Below, piece after piece: positions 1-9,445 of a DNA stretch of 37,511 nt. The notes beneath the pieces are model-generated. The model saw only the letters and a program-made list of their open reading frames with translations. It was not told the origin of the DNA and ran no database searches. Position 1 is the stretch's first letter, and the number at the start of each line of letters is the position of its first letter. Source of the DNA: Acidimicrobiaceae bacterium (GTDB lineage: Bacteria > Actinomycetota > Acidimicrobiia > Acidimicrobiales > Palsa-688); assembly GCA_003166025.1 (NCBI GenBank), contig PMWT01000244.1:1-37511 (forward strand), read 5' to 3'. A program made the position numbers and the translations under genes.

Positions 1-3000
1 ATGTTCAAGATCGCCGGCGAGCTCACTCCGGCGGTCATACACGTGGCGGCGCGCACCCTCGCCACCCACGCCCTGTCCATATTCGGTGACCATTCCGACG
101 TCATGCACGCCCGCAGCACCGGCTGGGCCATGCTGGCCGCCAACTCGGTCCAGGAAGCCCACGACTTCGCCCTGGTGGCCCACGCCGCCACCCTGAAGAC
201 GCGGGTACCGTTCCTGCACTTCTTCGACGGCTTCCGGACCTCTCACGAACTGGCGAAGATCACCCCGCTGGCGGCCGAGGACATGGCCGCGCTGATCGAC
301 CTCGACGCGCTCATAGAGTTCCGCCTCCGGGGGATGAACCCCGATGCCCCCGACGTGCGCGGTACGGCGCAAAACCCGGACGTGTACTTCCAGGGCCGGG
401 AGGCCTCCAACCCGTACTACAGCGCCGTCCCTGGGGTCGTCCAGGCCACCATGGACGCCCTGGCCGAAAGGACTGGGCGCTCGTACAGCCTGGTCGAGTA
501 CCACGGCGCTCCCGACGCCGAACGGGTCATAGTGATGATGGGCTCGGGCGTCGGCGCGGCGCGCGAAGCGGTGGACAGCCTCGTCCAGGCGGGCGAGCGG
601 GTCGGGCTGTTGACAGTCCGCCTTTACCGGCCTTTCCCGGCCCAACAGTTGGTCTCCGCTCTGCCGCCGAGCGTCCGCTCGATCGCCGTGCTCGACCGCA
701 CCAAAGAGCCGGGCGCCATCGGCGAGCCGCTGTACCTCGACGTACGCGCCGCCCTGGACGAAGCCATGGACGACCCCGAGCCCGCCTTCGGCCAGTCCCC
801 ACGCGTCATCGGAGGGCGGTACGGGCTGTCCTCCAAGGAGTTCACGCCGGCCATGGCCAAAGCCGTCCTCGACGAGCTCAGCGCCGAGCGGCCTAAGCGC
901 CATTTCACCGTAGGCATCTTCGACGACGTGACTTCGCTCAGCCTGGCCTGGGACCGGGACTTCCGTCCTCCCCGGGCGGCCGGCGAGGTCCAAGCCGTGT
1001 TCTTCGGGCTCGGCTCGGACGGCACGGTGGGGGCCAACAAAAACAGTGTCAAGATCATCGTCGAAGCGACGGGTGCCTTCGTACAGGGCTACTTCGTGTA
1101 CGACTCGAAGAAGTCGGGCGCCATGACGGTCTCGCACCTGCGGTTCGGGCCTCAGCCCATAAACTCGACCTACCTGGTCAACGACGCCGACTTCGTGGCC
1201 TGCCACCACTTCGACCTGCTCAACCGCGTCGACGTGCTCGACTTGGCCAAGGACGGGGCCACTTTCCTGCTCAACAGCACTTACGGGCCAGACAAGATCT
1301 GGGACCAACTTCCCGGCGACGTACGCCGCCAGCTGCAGGACAAGCACATCAATTTCTGGGTCATCGACGGCGACCGCATCGCCCACGAGGCGCAGCTCGG
1401 CAACCGGATCAACACGGTGATGCAGACCTGCTTCTTCGCCCTGTCCAAGGTGATGGCGCCCGATCAAGCGATCGCTCAGATCAAGGGCGCCGTCACCAAG
1501 GCCTACGGCAAGCGGGGCCACACCATTGTGGAGCGTAACTTCGCGGCCATCGACGGCGCTCTCGCCAACCTGGCCCAGGTGGAGATCCCCACGATCAGAG
1601 CGGACGCGGGGCCGATCGGCACCCCCGTCCCCGGGTCGGCGCCCGACTTCGTGCGCCGAGTGACCTCGGTCATCATGGCCGGCAAGGGCGACCTGCTGCC
1701 CGTGTCCGCCCTGCCCGCCGACGGGCGCTTCCCGTCCGCCACCACCCGGTTCGAAAAGCGGGGCATTGCCGCCGAGATCCCGCTGTGGGACCCGGACATC
1801 TGCATCGACTGCGGCAAATGCGCCAGCGTGTGCCCGCACGCCACGATCCGCATGAAGGTCTTCGCTCCCGAAGCTCTGGCCGGGGCGCCAGAGGGGTTCC
1901 TCTCCAAGCCCTTCCGTTCCAAGGACCTGACCGGTCACCTGCTGACCATCCAGGTCGACCCGGACGATTGCACCGGGTGCGGTGTCTGCGTCGACGTGTG
2001 CCCGGCCAAGTCCAAGAGCGAGGTCAAGCACAAGTCGATCAACATGGAGCCGGCGCCCCTGCACCGCGACCGCGAGCGCGAGCACTGGGACTTCTTCGAG
2101 TCCATCCCCGAACTGGACCGTTCTTTGCTCCCCCACGACTCGGTGAAAGGTGCCCAGGTCCTCCAGCCGCTGTTCGAGTTCTCCGGAGCCTGCTCGGGGT
2201 GCGGTGAGACCCCCTACCTGAAGCTGGCCAGCCAGCTCTTCGGCGACCGCATGCTGGTGGCCAACGCCACCGGGTGCTCGTCCATCTACGGCGGCAACCT
2301 GCCCACGACGCCCTGGTCCCAGAACGCCGAGGGCCGTGGCCCGGCGTGGGGCAACTCGTTGTTCGAGGACAACGCCGAGTTCGGCCTGGGCATCCGCCTC
2401 GGCCTCGAGGCCCAGCAGCGTAGGGCCCGGCTCCTGCTCGTCTCGCTCGCCGGAGCGGTCGGGGCCGATCTGGCCGCCTCGGTCCTGGAGGCCGACGAGA
2501 CCGGCCAGGACAAGGAGGAGGCCATTTTCGCCCAGCGCGCCCGAGTGGCCGAGCTCGACGAGCAGCTCCGCCGGCTGGCTGCGGGCAGTGACGGCGCCGC
2601 CGCCTCCCTGGCCCGCCAGCTCATCCCCCTGACCGGCGCCCTGGTCCGCAAAAGCGTGTGGATCATCGGTGGCGACGGTTGGGCTTATGACATCGGTTTC
2701 GGTGGCCTCGACCATGTCCTGTCGTCAGGGCGCAACGTGAACATCCTGGTCCTCGACACCGAGGTCTACTCCAACACCGGTGGGCAGGCATCCAAAGCCA
2801 CCCAACGGGGCGCCATGGCCAAGTTCGCGGCCGCCGGGAAAGAGTCGGCCAAAAAGGACCTGGGGGCGGTGGCCCGTGCCTATGGCAACGTGTACGTGGC
2901 CCAGATCTCCATGGGAGCCAACGACCTGCAGGCCACCAAGGCGCTGCTCGAAGCCGAGGCCTACCCCGGCACTTCGCTCGTGATCGCTTATTCGACCTGC

Positions 3001-3366
3001 ATTGCCCACGGCATCGACATGTCCAAATCAATGAGCCACCAGAAGGACGCGGTGCAGTCCGGCTACTGGCCCCTGTACCGGTTCCACCCCTCGGACGCCG
3101 AGGCCGGCCACCCCTTCAAGCTCGACTCCAAGGCGCCGACGGTGAGGCTAGCCGACTTCACCGCCACCGAGGCCCGCTACGCCACGTTGGCCCGCACGCA
3201 CCCCGAGCACGCGGCCCGGCTCGCCGCCCTGGCCCAGGCCGACGTCACCGAACGGTGGCGTTATTACGAACAGCTGGCCGCCATGCAGCGGACCGTACCC
3301 GGGTCGGACGTTGAGCCCGAAGTCGGTTCGGATGCTGGCTACCGCTACGACGAGGAGGTCAAATAA
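1..3366 (+). CDS. nifJ: Pyruvate:ferredoxin (flavodoxin) oxidoreductase, 5' partial
   Basis: Catalyses CoA-dependent oxidative decarboxylation of pyruvate to acetyl-CoA, passing electrons to ferredoxin or flavodoxin in the cytoplasm. The 1121 residues seen start inside the pyrimidine-binding domain (HVAARTLATHALSIFGDHSD), so roughly 90 N-terminal residues lie before the window and the ATG at base 1 is an internal Met. The order is that of the single-chain NifJ type. The two-cluster ferredoxin domain has Cys 601/604/607/611 and Cys 657/660/663/667. The thiamine-diphosphate domain follows, with CSGCGE (Cys 731/734), NATGCSSIYGG (Cys 759) and STCIAHG (Cys 1000) as the expected ligands of the proximal 4Fe-4S cluster. 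GGDGWAYDIGFGG is the TPP/Mg site. All expected cluster ligands are present, so the enzyme looks functional. The stop overlaps the next start (TAATG), so the two are coupled. Confidence 0.96.
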   Translation: MFKIAGELTPAVIHVAARTLATHALSIFGDHSDVMHARSTGWAMLAANSVQEAHDFALVAHAATLKTRVPFLHFFDGFRTSHELAKITPLAAEDMAALIDLDALIEFRLRGMNPDAPDVRGTAQNPDVYFQGREASNPYYSAVPGVVQATMDALAERTGRSYSLVEYHGAPDAERVIVMMGSGVGAAREAVDSLVQAGERVGLLTVRLYRPFPAQQLVSALPPSVRSIAVLDRTKEPGAIGEPLYLDVRAALDEAMDDPEPAFGQSPRVIGGRYGLSSKEFTPAMAKAVLDELSAERPKRHFTVGIFDDVTSLSLAWDRDFRPPRAAGEVQAVFFGLGSDGTVGANKNSVKIIVEATGAFVQGYFVYDSKKSGAMTVSHLRFGPQPINSTYLVNDADFVACHHFDLLNRVDVLDLAKDGATFLLNSTYGPDKIWDQLPGDVRRQLQDKHINFWVIDGDRIAHEAQLGNRINTVMQTCFFALSKVMAPDQAIAQIKGAVTKAYGKRGHTIVERNFAAIDGALANLAQVEIPTIRADAGPIGTPVPGSAPDFVRRVTSVIMAGKGDLLPVSALPADGRFPSATTRFEKRGIAAEIPLWDPDICIDCGKCASVCPHATIRMKVFAPEALAGAPEGFLSKPFRSKDLTGHLLTIQVDPDDCTGCGVCVDVCPAKSKSEVKHKSINMEPAPLHRDREREHWDFFESIPELDRSLLPHDSVKGAQVLQPLFEFSGACSGCGETPYLKLASQLFGDRMLVANATGCSSIYGGNLPTTPWSQNAEGRGPAWGNSLFEDNAEFGLGIRLGLEAQQRRARLLLVSLAGAVGADLAASVLEADETGQDKEEAIFAQRARVAELDEQLRRLAAGSDGAAASLARQLIPLTGALVRKSVWIIGGDGWAYDIGFGGLDHVLSSGRNVNILVLDTEVYSNTGGQASKATQRGAMAKFAAAGKESAKKDLGAVARAYGNVYVAQISMGANDLQATKALLEAEAYPGTSLVIAYSTCIAHGIDMSKSMSHQKDAVQSGYWPLYRFHPSDAEAGHPFKLDSKAPTVRLADFTATEARYATLARTHPEHAARLAALAQADVTERWRYYEQLAAMQRTVPGSDVEPEVGSDAGYRYDEEVK

Positions 3367-4412
3367 TGGCAGGACCGGGTGCAGTTGACCTGACGACGAC
3401 CTATCTGGGCCTGAGGTTGTCGTCACCGATCGTGGCCTCGGCCAGCCCTGTCACCCGGGAGGTCGACGGGTCCAAGGCCCTAGCCGACGCCGGGGTGGGG
3501 GCCATCGTGCTCCCGTCGTTGTTCGAAGAGGAGATCGTGGCCGAAGAGGTCGGGCTGGCCTTCGCTCTGGAAGCCGGCAGTGAGCACTTCGCCGAGGCTC
3601 TCGACTACTTCCCGGACACGCCCACCTTCAGCACCGCCGCCGACCTCTACCTCGAGTTGCTCGAGCAGACCAAAAAGGCCGTCGACGTGCCTGTCATCGC
3701 CAGCCTCAACGCGTCGTCCACAGGCGGCTGGTCCCGCTACGCCAAGCTCTTGGCCGACGCCGGAGCCGATGCGCTCGAGCTCAATGTGTACCGGGTCCCC
3801 ACGAGCCCCGAGCTCAACGCCGCCCAGGTCGAACAGATCGACCTGGCCCTGGTGAGCAGCGTGTGCGCCGGCGTCTCGCTGCCGGTGGCCGTCAAGCTGT
3901 CCCCTTATTACTCGTCCATGGCCAGCTTCGCCGCCCGGGTACTGGCCGCGGGCGCCGCCGGCCTGGTCCTGTTCAACCGCTTCTACCAGCCCGACCTGGA
4001 CCTGGACACCATGGACGTAGTGCCCCGGGTCGAACTGTCACGCAGCTGGGAGCTGCGCCTGCCCATGCGCTGGATCGCCATCCTGCGGCCCCAGCTGGGA
4101 GCGGGGCCGTCACTGGCGGCGACGTCGGGCATCCACACCGGGACCGACGTCGTAAAGGCACTGGCGGTCGGCGCCGACGTGGCCATGATGACATCGGCCA
4201 TCCTGCGGTCAGGACCGGCCCACGTCGCCGCCGTCGAGTCCGAACTGCGCCGCTGGTTGGCCGACCGCGAGTACACCTCGGTGTCGGAGCTGCGCGGGTC
4301 GGTGTCCCAGGCGACCTCGGGCGATGCCGGCGCCTTCGAACGGGCCAACTACCTCAAGACTTTGCACTCCTGGACGACCGTGGACCTCAACCCGGTCCCG
4401 GGACTGGATTAG
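3366..4412 (+). CDS. Dihydroorotate dehydrogenase-like flavoprotein
   Basis: A 348-residue TIM-barrel protein of the dihydroorotate dehydrogenase/FMN family. It begins with the family-typical DLTTTYLGLRLSSPIVASASP and has the FMN-phosphate-binding pattern SGIHTGTDVVKALAVGADV near residues 255-275. Where class 1 enzymes have the NxSCPN loop with the catalytic Cys, this protein reads LNVYRVPTSPE, so neither Cys nor CPN is present. It is unlikely to be a standard pyrD; DHODH-like proteins of this kind are known next to nifJ in several phyla. The ATG overlaps the nifJ stop by one base, so the two are probably co-translated and may share an electron-transfer role. Substrate unknown. The following 132 bases up to proA hold only a short GC-rich hairpin-like stretch (around 4440-4455) without a T tract. 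Confidence 0.85.
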   Translation: MAGPGAVDLTTTYLGLRLSSPIVASASPVTREVDGSKALADAGVGAIVLPSLFEEEIVAEEVGLAFALEAGSEHFAEALDYFPDTPTFSTAADLYLELLEQTKKAVDVPVIASLNASSTGGWSRYAKLLADAGADALELNVYRVPTSPELNAAQVEQIDLALVSSVCAGVSLPVAVKLSPYYSSMASFAARVLAAGAAGLVLFNRFYQPDLDLDTMDVVPRVELSRSWELRLPMRWIAILRPQLGAGPSLAATSGIHTGTDVVKALAVGADVAMMTSAILRSGPAHVAAVESELRRWLADREYTSVSELRGSVSQATSGDAGAFERANYLKTLHSWTTVDLNPVPGLD

Positions 4413-4544
4413 CAGGCGAAGACCAGGTACGGGCCCGCTGCGGCGCCGCGCAGAGCTGGTGGCGGCGCTGATAAGCGGTAAGCGGTCGGTGCGCGCCTTG
4501 GAAAAGCCCCGGTGCCTGAGCAGGGCCGGGAGGTAGCGTTGATT

Positions 4545-5801
4545 ATGACTTCGCTCCCGGGGACTCCGCTCCCAGAGCTGGGCCGGCGGGCCAAGCAGGC
4601 CAGCCTGGCCCTGGCGCTGGCATCGTCGCGCACGAAGGACGCCGCGCTCAACGCCGCCGCCGACCTTCTCGTCGAGCGCACGCCCGAGATCCTCAGCGCC
4701 AATGCGTCCGACGTGGGACGAGCCGATGACGGCGGCGTCGCCCCCGCCGTCATCGACAGGCTCCGTCTGTCCGAGGCCCGGGTCGCCGCCATGGCCGGGG
4801 GCCTGCGCCAGGTGGCCGGCCTGGCCGACCCGGTCGGCGAGGTGGTCGAAGGATGGGTACGCCCCAACGGCCTGCGCATCGAAAAGGTGAGAGTGCCCCT
4901 GGGCGTGGTCGCCATCATCTACGAGAACCGGCCCAACGTCACCAGCGACGCGGCCGGGCTGTGCCTCAAGTCCGGCAACGCCGCCTTCCTGCGCGGGAGC
5001 TCGGGCGCCCTGGCTTCGAACCAGGCCGTGGCGGCGGCCCTGCGGGAAGGCTTCGCCCGGGCGGGCCTCCCCGAAGATTGCCTGGTACTCGTGGAAGACA
5101 CGAGCCACGAGTCGGCCCGGGAGTTCATGCGCCTGCGGGGCGTCATCGACTGCCTGATCCCGCGGGGCGGGCCATCGCTCATCCAGGCCGTGCTCGAAAA
5201 CGCCACCGTCCCCTATGTGATCGACGGGGACGGCAACTGCCACCTGTACGTCGACGCCTCGGCCGACCTCGACATGGCTCTTGCCCTGCTCGTGAACGGC
5301 AAGACGCAGCGCCCGAGCGTGTGCAACGCCACCGAATCGCTGGTCGTCCACCGCGACGTCGCCTCCAAGTTCCTCCCCGCCGCGGCGGCGGCCCTCCCGG
5401 GCGTCCGTCTGGTAGGCGACGAGACCGCTCGCGACCTGGTGCCGACGATGGAGCCTGCCGGCGAGGAGGACTGGGGAAAGGAGTACCTTGATCTCATCCT
5501 CAGCGTCCGCGTGGTGGACGACCTGGACGCGGCCATAGCCCATATCCAGCGGTACAGTTCGGGTCATACCGAGGCCATCGTCACCGCCGACCTGGTATCC
5601 GCACAGCGCTTCACCCGCGAGGTCGACGCCGCCGCCGTCGTGGTGAACGCGTCCACCCGCTTCACCGACGGCGAGCAGTTCGGCTTCGGGGCCGAGATCG
5701 GTATCAGCACTCAGAAATTGCACGCCCGGGGGCCGATGGGGCTGCGCGAGCTCACGACGACGAAGTACATCGTCACGGGTAGCGGCCAGGTGAGAGCTTG
5801 A
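4545..5801 (+). CDS. proA: Gamma-glutamyl phosphate reductase (ProA)
   Basis: NADPH-dependent reduction of L-glutamyl 5-phosphate to glutamate 5-semialdehyde, the second step of proline synthesis. The protein is an aldehyde-dehydrogenase fold of 418 residues, the usual ProA length. Recognisable blocks are PLGVVAIIYENRPNVTSDAA, LKSGNAAFLRGSS, the catalytic-Cys segment QRPSVCNATESLVVH, and the C-terminal EQFGFGAEIGISTQKLHARGPMG. I chose the ATG at 4545 because the product then starts like other ProA proteins (ELGRRAKQAS soon after the N-terminus). In-frame GTG 4512 and TTG 4539 are alternatives, and a GGGAGG lies at 4528-4533. The stop overlaps the next start by four bases (TTGA). No proB is visible upstream, and nadD, the frequent downstream neighbour in Actinobacteria, lies 10.6 kb away. 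Confidence 0.95.
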   Translation: MTSLPGTPLPELGRRAKQASLALALASSRTKDAALNAAADLLVERTPEILSANASDVGRADDGGVAPAVIDRLRLSEARVAAMAGGLRQVAGLADPVGEVVEGWVRPNGLRIEKVRVPLGVVAIIYENRPNVTSDAAGLCLKSGNAAFLRGSSGALASNQAVAAALREGFARAGLPEDCLVLVEDTSHESAREFMRLRGVIDCLIPRGGPSLIQAVLENATVPYVIDGDGNCHLYVDASADLDMALALLVNGKTQRPSVCNATESLVVHRDVASKFLPAAAAALPGVRLVGDETARDLVPTMEPAGEEDWGKEYLDLILSVRVVDDLDAAIAHIQRYSSGHTEAIVTADLVSAQRFTREVDAAAVVVNASTRFTDGEQFGFGAEIGISTQKLHARGPMGLRELTTTKYIVTGSGQVRA

Positions 5802-6676
5802 CGCCAAGGTTCGAGAGCCCCCGGGCCGTAAACGAACTGCTCCGGGGGGTGGGCTACCTGGCCGACGAGAGCACCGCCGCCGTGACTTTTCTCGGCGACC
5901 GCTTGGGCAAACCCGTGCTGGTCGAAGGCCCGGCGGGGACAGGAAAGACCCAGCTCGCCAAGTCGGTGGCGGAAATGACCGGAGCCCGGCTCATCCGTCT
6001 GCAGTGCTACGAGGGCCTCGACGAGTCAAAGGCGTTGTACGAGTGGAACTACAAAAAGCAGCTCCTGCGCATCCAGGCCGAACAGGTGACCAGACAGGAA
6101 GAGACCTGGGAGGAGCTGGAAGAAGACATCTTCTCTGAACCGTTCCTGATGCCCCGGCCGTTGCTGGAGGCGATCCGGGCCACCGACCCGGTCGTGCTCC
6201 TCATAGACGAGGTCGACCGGGTCGAGGTCGAGACCGAAGCCCTGCTCCTGGAAGTCCTGTCCGATTACCAGGTGTCGGTACCGGAGATGGGCACGGTCAA
6301 AGCGAAACAGATCCCGTTGGTTTTCCTCACTTCCAACAACACGCGCGAGCTGTCCGAGGCATTGAAGCGTCGCTGTCTGTTCCTCCATCTCGATTACCCC
6401 CCACCCGAGCGCGAACGCGAGATCGTCCTCGCCAAGGTGCCCGGGATCGAGGCGTCTTTGGCCGACCAGGTCGTGCGCACGGTCGAGCTCATCCGCTCGC
6501 TGGAGCTCAAAAAGGCCCCGTCGGTGTCCGAGACTCTCGACTGGGCCCGCACGCTCGTGCTGCTCAGTGTCTCTCACCTCGATGCCGCCACCGCCCGGGA
6601 CACGCTGAATGTGCTGTTGAAGCACCGCTCCGACATCGAGCGCGCCGCCAAGGAGCTGGTGGCCTCGCCCCGATGA
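5798..6676 (+). CDS. MoxR-family AAA+ ATPase
   Basis: A 292-residue MoxR-type AAA+ ATPase. Walker A is GPAGTGKT at residues 44-51, Walker B is VVLLIDEVD at about 132-140, and the sensor-1 region is FLTSNNTREL near 167-176. The YEGLDESKALYEWNY segment after the first helices is typical of the CoxD-like MoxR branch that pairs with CoxE-type VWA proteins. MoxR ATPases act as chaperone-like remodelling factors that mature or assemble partner complexes, usually with a VWA protein encoded next door, as here. The start is TTG at 5798, overlapping the proA stop (TTGA), with AGGTGA just upstream; no ATG lies near. The stop overlaps the VWA start (ATGA). The client is unknown: no CO-dehydrogenase genes are in the window. 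Confidence 0.9.
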   Translation: MTPRFESPRAVNELLRGVGYLADESTAAVTFLGDRLGKPVLVEGPAGTGKTQLAKSVAEMTGARLIRLQCYEGLDESKALYEWNYKKQLLRIQAEQVTRQEETWEELEEDIFSEPFLMPRPLLEAIRATDPVVLLIDEVDRVEVETEALLLEVLSDYQVSVPEMGTVKAKQIPLVFLTSNNTRELSEALKRRCLFLHLDYPPPEREREIVLAKVPGIEASLADQVVRTVELIRSLELKKAPSVSETLDWARTLVLLSVSHLDAATARDTLNVLLKHRSDIERAAKELVASPR

Positions 6677-8073
6677 GCGCCGAGGCACAGCTGGCCGGTG
6701 GTCTGCTGGACAGGTTCTCCGGCTTCGTCGCCGAGCTGCGGGCGGCGGGCATACCCATCAGCACCACGGAAGTGGTCGACGCCACCGAAGCTTTGCGCCA
6801 TCTTCCCCTGGAGGACCGCAGCGCCCTCAAGCTCGGCCTAGCGGCCGCGCTGGTAAAGCAGGACGGCCACCGCCACGTGTTCGACACCATGTTCGAGCTG
6901 TATTTCTCCCTGCAGCCGGCCGGTCCGCAGGCACTGTTCGACGGGCTGAGCGGGGACGGGACAGGAGCCGGGACCGAGGACCTCACCGCCCGCGAACTGG
7001 CCGAGCTCGCCTACCAGGCGCTGGTCGACGGGTCCCCCGAGAAAATGGCAGCCCTGGCCCGGGCGGCGGTCGACCGCTTCGCCGGCATGGAGGCGGGACG
7101 GCCCGTAGGGGGCAGCTACTACGTTTTCAAGACTCTCCGCCAACTTGAGGCCGACCAGCTCCTCGACCAGATGGTGAGCTCGGCGACCGAAGCCGGGCAA
7201 CTCGAAGGCCTCCTGCTCGCCAATGAGTACCGGCGCCATTTCGGGTCCCTACGTGAACATGTCGACGCCGAGGTCCGCCGACGGCTCGTGGCCGACCGCG
7301 GCGCCCAAGCCGTGGCCCGGACGCTGCGGCGGCCCCTGCCCGAAGACGTCGACTTCATGCACCTGGACCGAGACGAGCTGGCCGCCCTACAGCGCAACCT
7401 CCAACCCTTGGCCCGCAAGCTGGCGGTGCACCTGGCCCGCAAACGCCGCCAACGCCGCAAAGGGCGCCTCGACTTCCGGGCCACCATGCGCCGCTCCCTG
7501 TCGAACGGTGGCGCCCCGGCTGAGCCCGTGTTCAGGTCCCCTCACCCCTCCAAGCCCGAACTGTGGGCGCTGGCCGACATATCCGGCTCCGTGGCCGCTT
7601 TCGCCCGCTTCACACTTCAGCTGGTTTATGCCCTGTCGTCGCAGTTTTCGCGCACTCGCGCCTGGGCCTTCATCGATGGCATCGACGAGGTGACCGATCT
7701 CCTAAAAGGCGCCGACGACATCAGCCAGGCCGTGCACAACATAAACACTCAGGCGGACGTGATCTGGACCGAGGGCCACTCCGATTACGGCCACGCCCTG
7801 ACCGACTTCGTACAGCGCTGGGGCCGGGAGGTCACCGGCCGCACTACGGTGCTGGTGCTGGGCGATGCCCGCAACAACTACCACTCCGTACATCCCTCCG
7901 CCATGGCCGAGATCGCCGAGCGCGCCCATAACGTCTGGTGGCTCAACCCCGAGCCCCGGGCCTACTGGGACACCGGGGACTCGGTGCTGGCGCAGTACGG
8001 CGCCCACTGTGCCGGCGTATGGGAATGCCGCAACCTGCGCCAGTTGCGCCACTTCGTCGAACAGCTCCCCTGA
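6673..8073 (+). CDS. VWA domain protein, CoxE-like
   Basis: A 466-residue cytoplasmic protein of the CoxE/VWA family. The N-terminal two-thirds is helical and contains a basic stretch (LARKRRQRRKGRLDFR) typical of CoxE-like proteins just before the VWA domain. The metal-ion-dependent adhesion site starts with DISGS at residues 302-306. Further VWA features are a Thr/Ser-rich middle (EGHSDYGHALTDF) and VLVLGDARNNY. CoxE-like proteins work with an upstream MoxR ATPase, and the ATGA overlap with the MoxR gene supports co-translation and a stoichiometric pair. There is no signal peptide or membrane helix. Client protein not known; see the two downstream genes for possible partners. Confidence 0.88.
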   Translation: MSAEAQLAGGLLDRFSGFVAELRAAGIPISTTEVVDATEALRHLPLEDRSALKLGLAAALVKQDGHRHVFDTMFELYFSLQPAGPQALFDGLSGDGTGAGTEDLTARELAELAYQALVDGSPEKMAALARAAVDRFAGMEAGRPVGGSYYVFKTLRQLEADQLLDQMVSSATEAGQLEGLLLANEYRRHFGSLREHVDAEVRRRLVADRGAQAVARTLRRPLPEDVDFMHLDRDELAALQRNLQPLARKLAVHLARKRRQRRKGRLDFRATMRRSLSNGGAPAEPVFRSPHPSKPELWALADISGSVAAFARFTLQLVYALSSQFSRTRAWAFIDGIDEVTDLLKGADDISQAVHNINTQADVIWTEGHSDYGHALTDFVQRWGREVTGRTTVLVLGDARNNYHSVHPSAMAEIAERAHNVWWLNPEPRAYWDTGDSVLAQYGAHCAGVWECRNLRQLRHFVEQLP

Positions 8074-8152
8074 ACGCTCGCTAAGAGCCGACCGGGGCGA
8101 AAATAACGGCGCTACCCTGATGGGTGACACCGACACAGGAGGCCCCTGCCCG

Positions 8153-9436
8153 ATGGCCCTGCTCAGCCGTGAGTTCATAGCGGTACCCGACGACAAAAAA
8201 AACCAGATCGTCTTCAAATGGCCCGACCTGAAGATCAGGAAGTTCACCCGGGCGATCGTCAATGCCGACGAGCTGGCCCTGTTCATCAACACCGGCCAGG
8301 TCATCGGGACGATGGGGCCGGGGCGGCATCAGATCGACGCCCAGGAGCTGCCTTTCCTGGGCATGTTCATCGACGCGGCCACGGGCGGCAACGCCTACCG
8401 GGCCGAGCTGTACTTCGTCGGCACCCGTGAGTACCCCGGGTTCACCTTCGGCGGCCGCATCGACGACGTCCAGGACCCCCAGACGGGGATGATCATCACC
8501 CTGCGGGTGTTCGGCGACTACTCCCTGCAGGTAAAAGACCCCACGGCGCTCATCACCAACCTGGTCGGGACCGTCGACGTCACCAACAATGAGCGCGTGG
8601 CGGGCTGGGTCAGCGACCAGCTCCTCAAGGTCATGCGCACCGAAGTGACGACCCAGATAGTCCGCAACGGGTGGCCCATCCTGGGGCTGTCGGCCTACAC
8701 GCCGGACCTGGAGAAGGCGTGCATCGCGGCCGCCAACAACCAGCTTGTGACCTACGGCGTGGCGCTGGTCCGTATGGGCAACTTCGACGTCAACTTGAGC
8801 GAGGCCGACGAGGTCCAGCTGAAGAACCTGGCCAAGGACACGGCTTACAGCCGACTAGCCGGCGGCTTCAACCGTTATGCGGCAGGCGAGATGGCCCTCG
8901 GCGCCGGCCAGGGGATGGCCAAGGGTGGCGGTGGTGACAGCGGTGCCTTCATGGCCGTCGGTCTCGGGCTGGGCGGCCAGCTGGCCGGAGGCGCCGGTGG
9001 CCCTGGCGTCGGCGGTGAGCCCGGCCCGGTGCCGCCTCCTGCGCCCGGTTTCGCCGGAGGCGGTGCCGGCTTCGCCGGGGGCCCCGGAGGGGCGCCAGCG
9101 CCCGCTCCGGTCGCCACGGTCACCTGTCCCAGCTGCAACACGACGCAAACCGCCGGCGCCAAGTTTTGTTCGTCGTGTGGGGCGGCCCTACCTCCCCCCG
9201 CCGGCCACTGCAGCGGGTGCGGTACGGACAACCTCCCGACGGCCCGGTTCTGTGCCCAGTGCGGTCAGCCCCTCGGCCCCCAGCCCGTTCACTGCCCTTC
9301 GTGTGGGGCCGAAGCCGGGCCCGGCCAGCGCTTCTGCGCCAGTTGCGGCACCGCAATCGCGCCGGCGGCCACAGCCGCGGCCCCTTCTGCTGCCGCCCCC
9401 GCCAATGGGGCTCCCGCAGGCGGCTCACAACCATGA
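8153..9436 (+). CDS. SPFH/Band-7 domain protein with three C-terminal zinc ribbons
   Basis: About 427 residues. The N-terminal part (MALLSREFIAVPDDKKNQIV, then an SPFH/Band-7 region to about residue 235) matches the YdjI-like 'virion core protein' branch of SPFH proteins, which lacks a long N-terminal membrane anchor. A Gly/Ala/Pro-rich linker (about 245-320) follows. Then come three tandem zinc ribbons starting near residue 325: CPSC..CSSCG, CSGCG..CAQCG and CPSCG..CASCG. SPFH proteins oligomerise into membrane-associated scaffolds. I chose ATG 8153 because AGGAGG lies at 8137-8142; an in-frame ATG at 8120 lacks such a site. It sits 80 bases behind the VWA gene and 24 bases before the SD-linked start of the Tim44-like gene, so all four are probably one transcript. 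Confidence 0.87.
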   Translation: MALLSREFIAVPDDKKNQIVFKWPDLKIRKFTRAIVNADELALFINTGQVIGTMGPGRHQIDAQELPFLGMFIDAATGGNAYRAELYFVGTREYPGFTFGGRIDDVQDPQTGMIITLRVFGDYSLQVKDPTALITNLVGTVDVTNNERVAGWVSDQLLKVMRTEVTTQIVRNGWPILGLSAYTPDLEKACIAAANNQLVTYGVALVRMGNFDVNLSEADEVQLKNLAKDTAYSRLAGGFNRYAAGEMALGAGQGMAKGGGGDSGAFMAVGLGLGGQLAGGAGGPGVGGEPGPVPPPAPGFAGGGAGFAGGPGGAPAPAPVATVTCPSCNTTQTAGAKFCSSCGAALPPPAGHCSGCGTDNLPTARFCAQCGQPLGPQPVHCPSCGAEAGPGQRFCASCGTAIAPAATAAAPSAAAPANGAPAGGSQP

Positions 9437-9445
9437 CGACCGGCT

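Noticed and set aside
4209..5807. A 532-codon open frame on the minus strand across proA
   Set aside because: Shadow of proA in high-GC DNA; composition is His/Arg/Gly-rich and no family is recognised.
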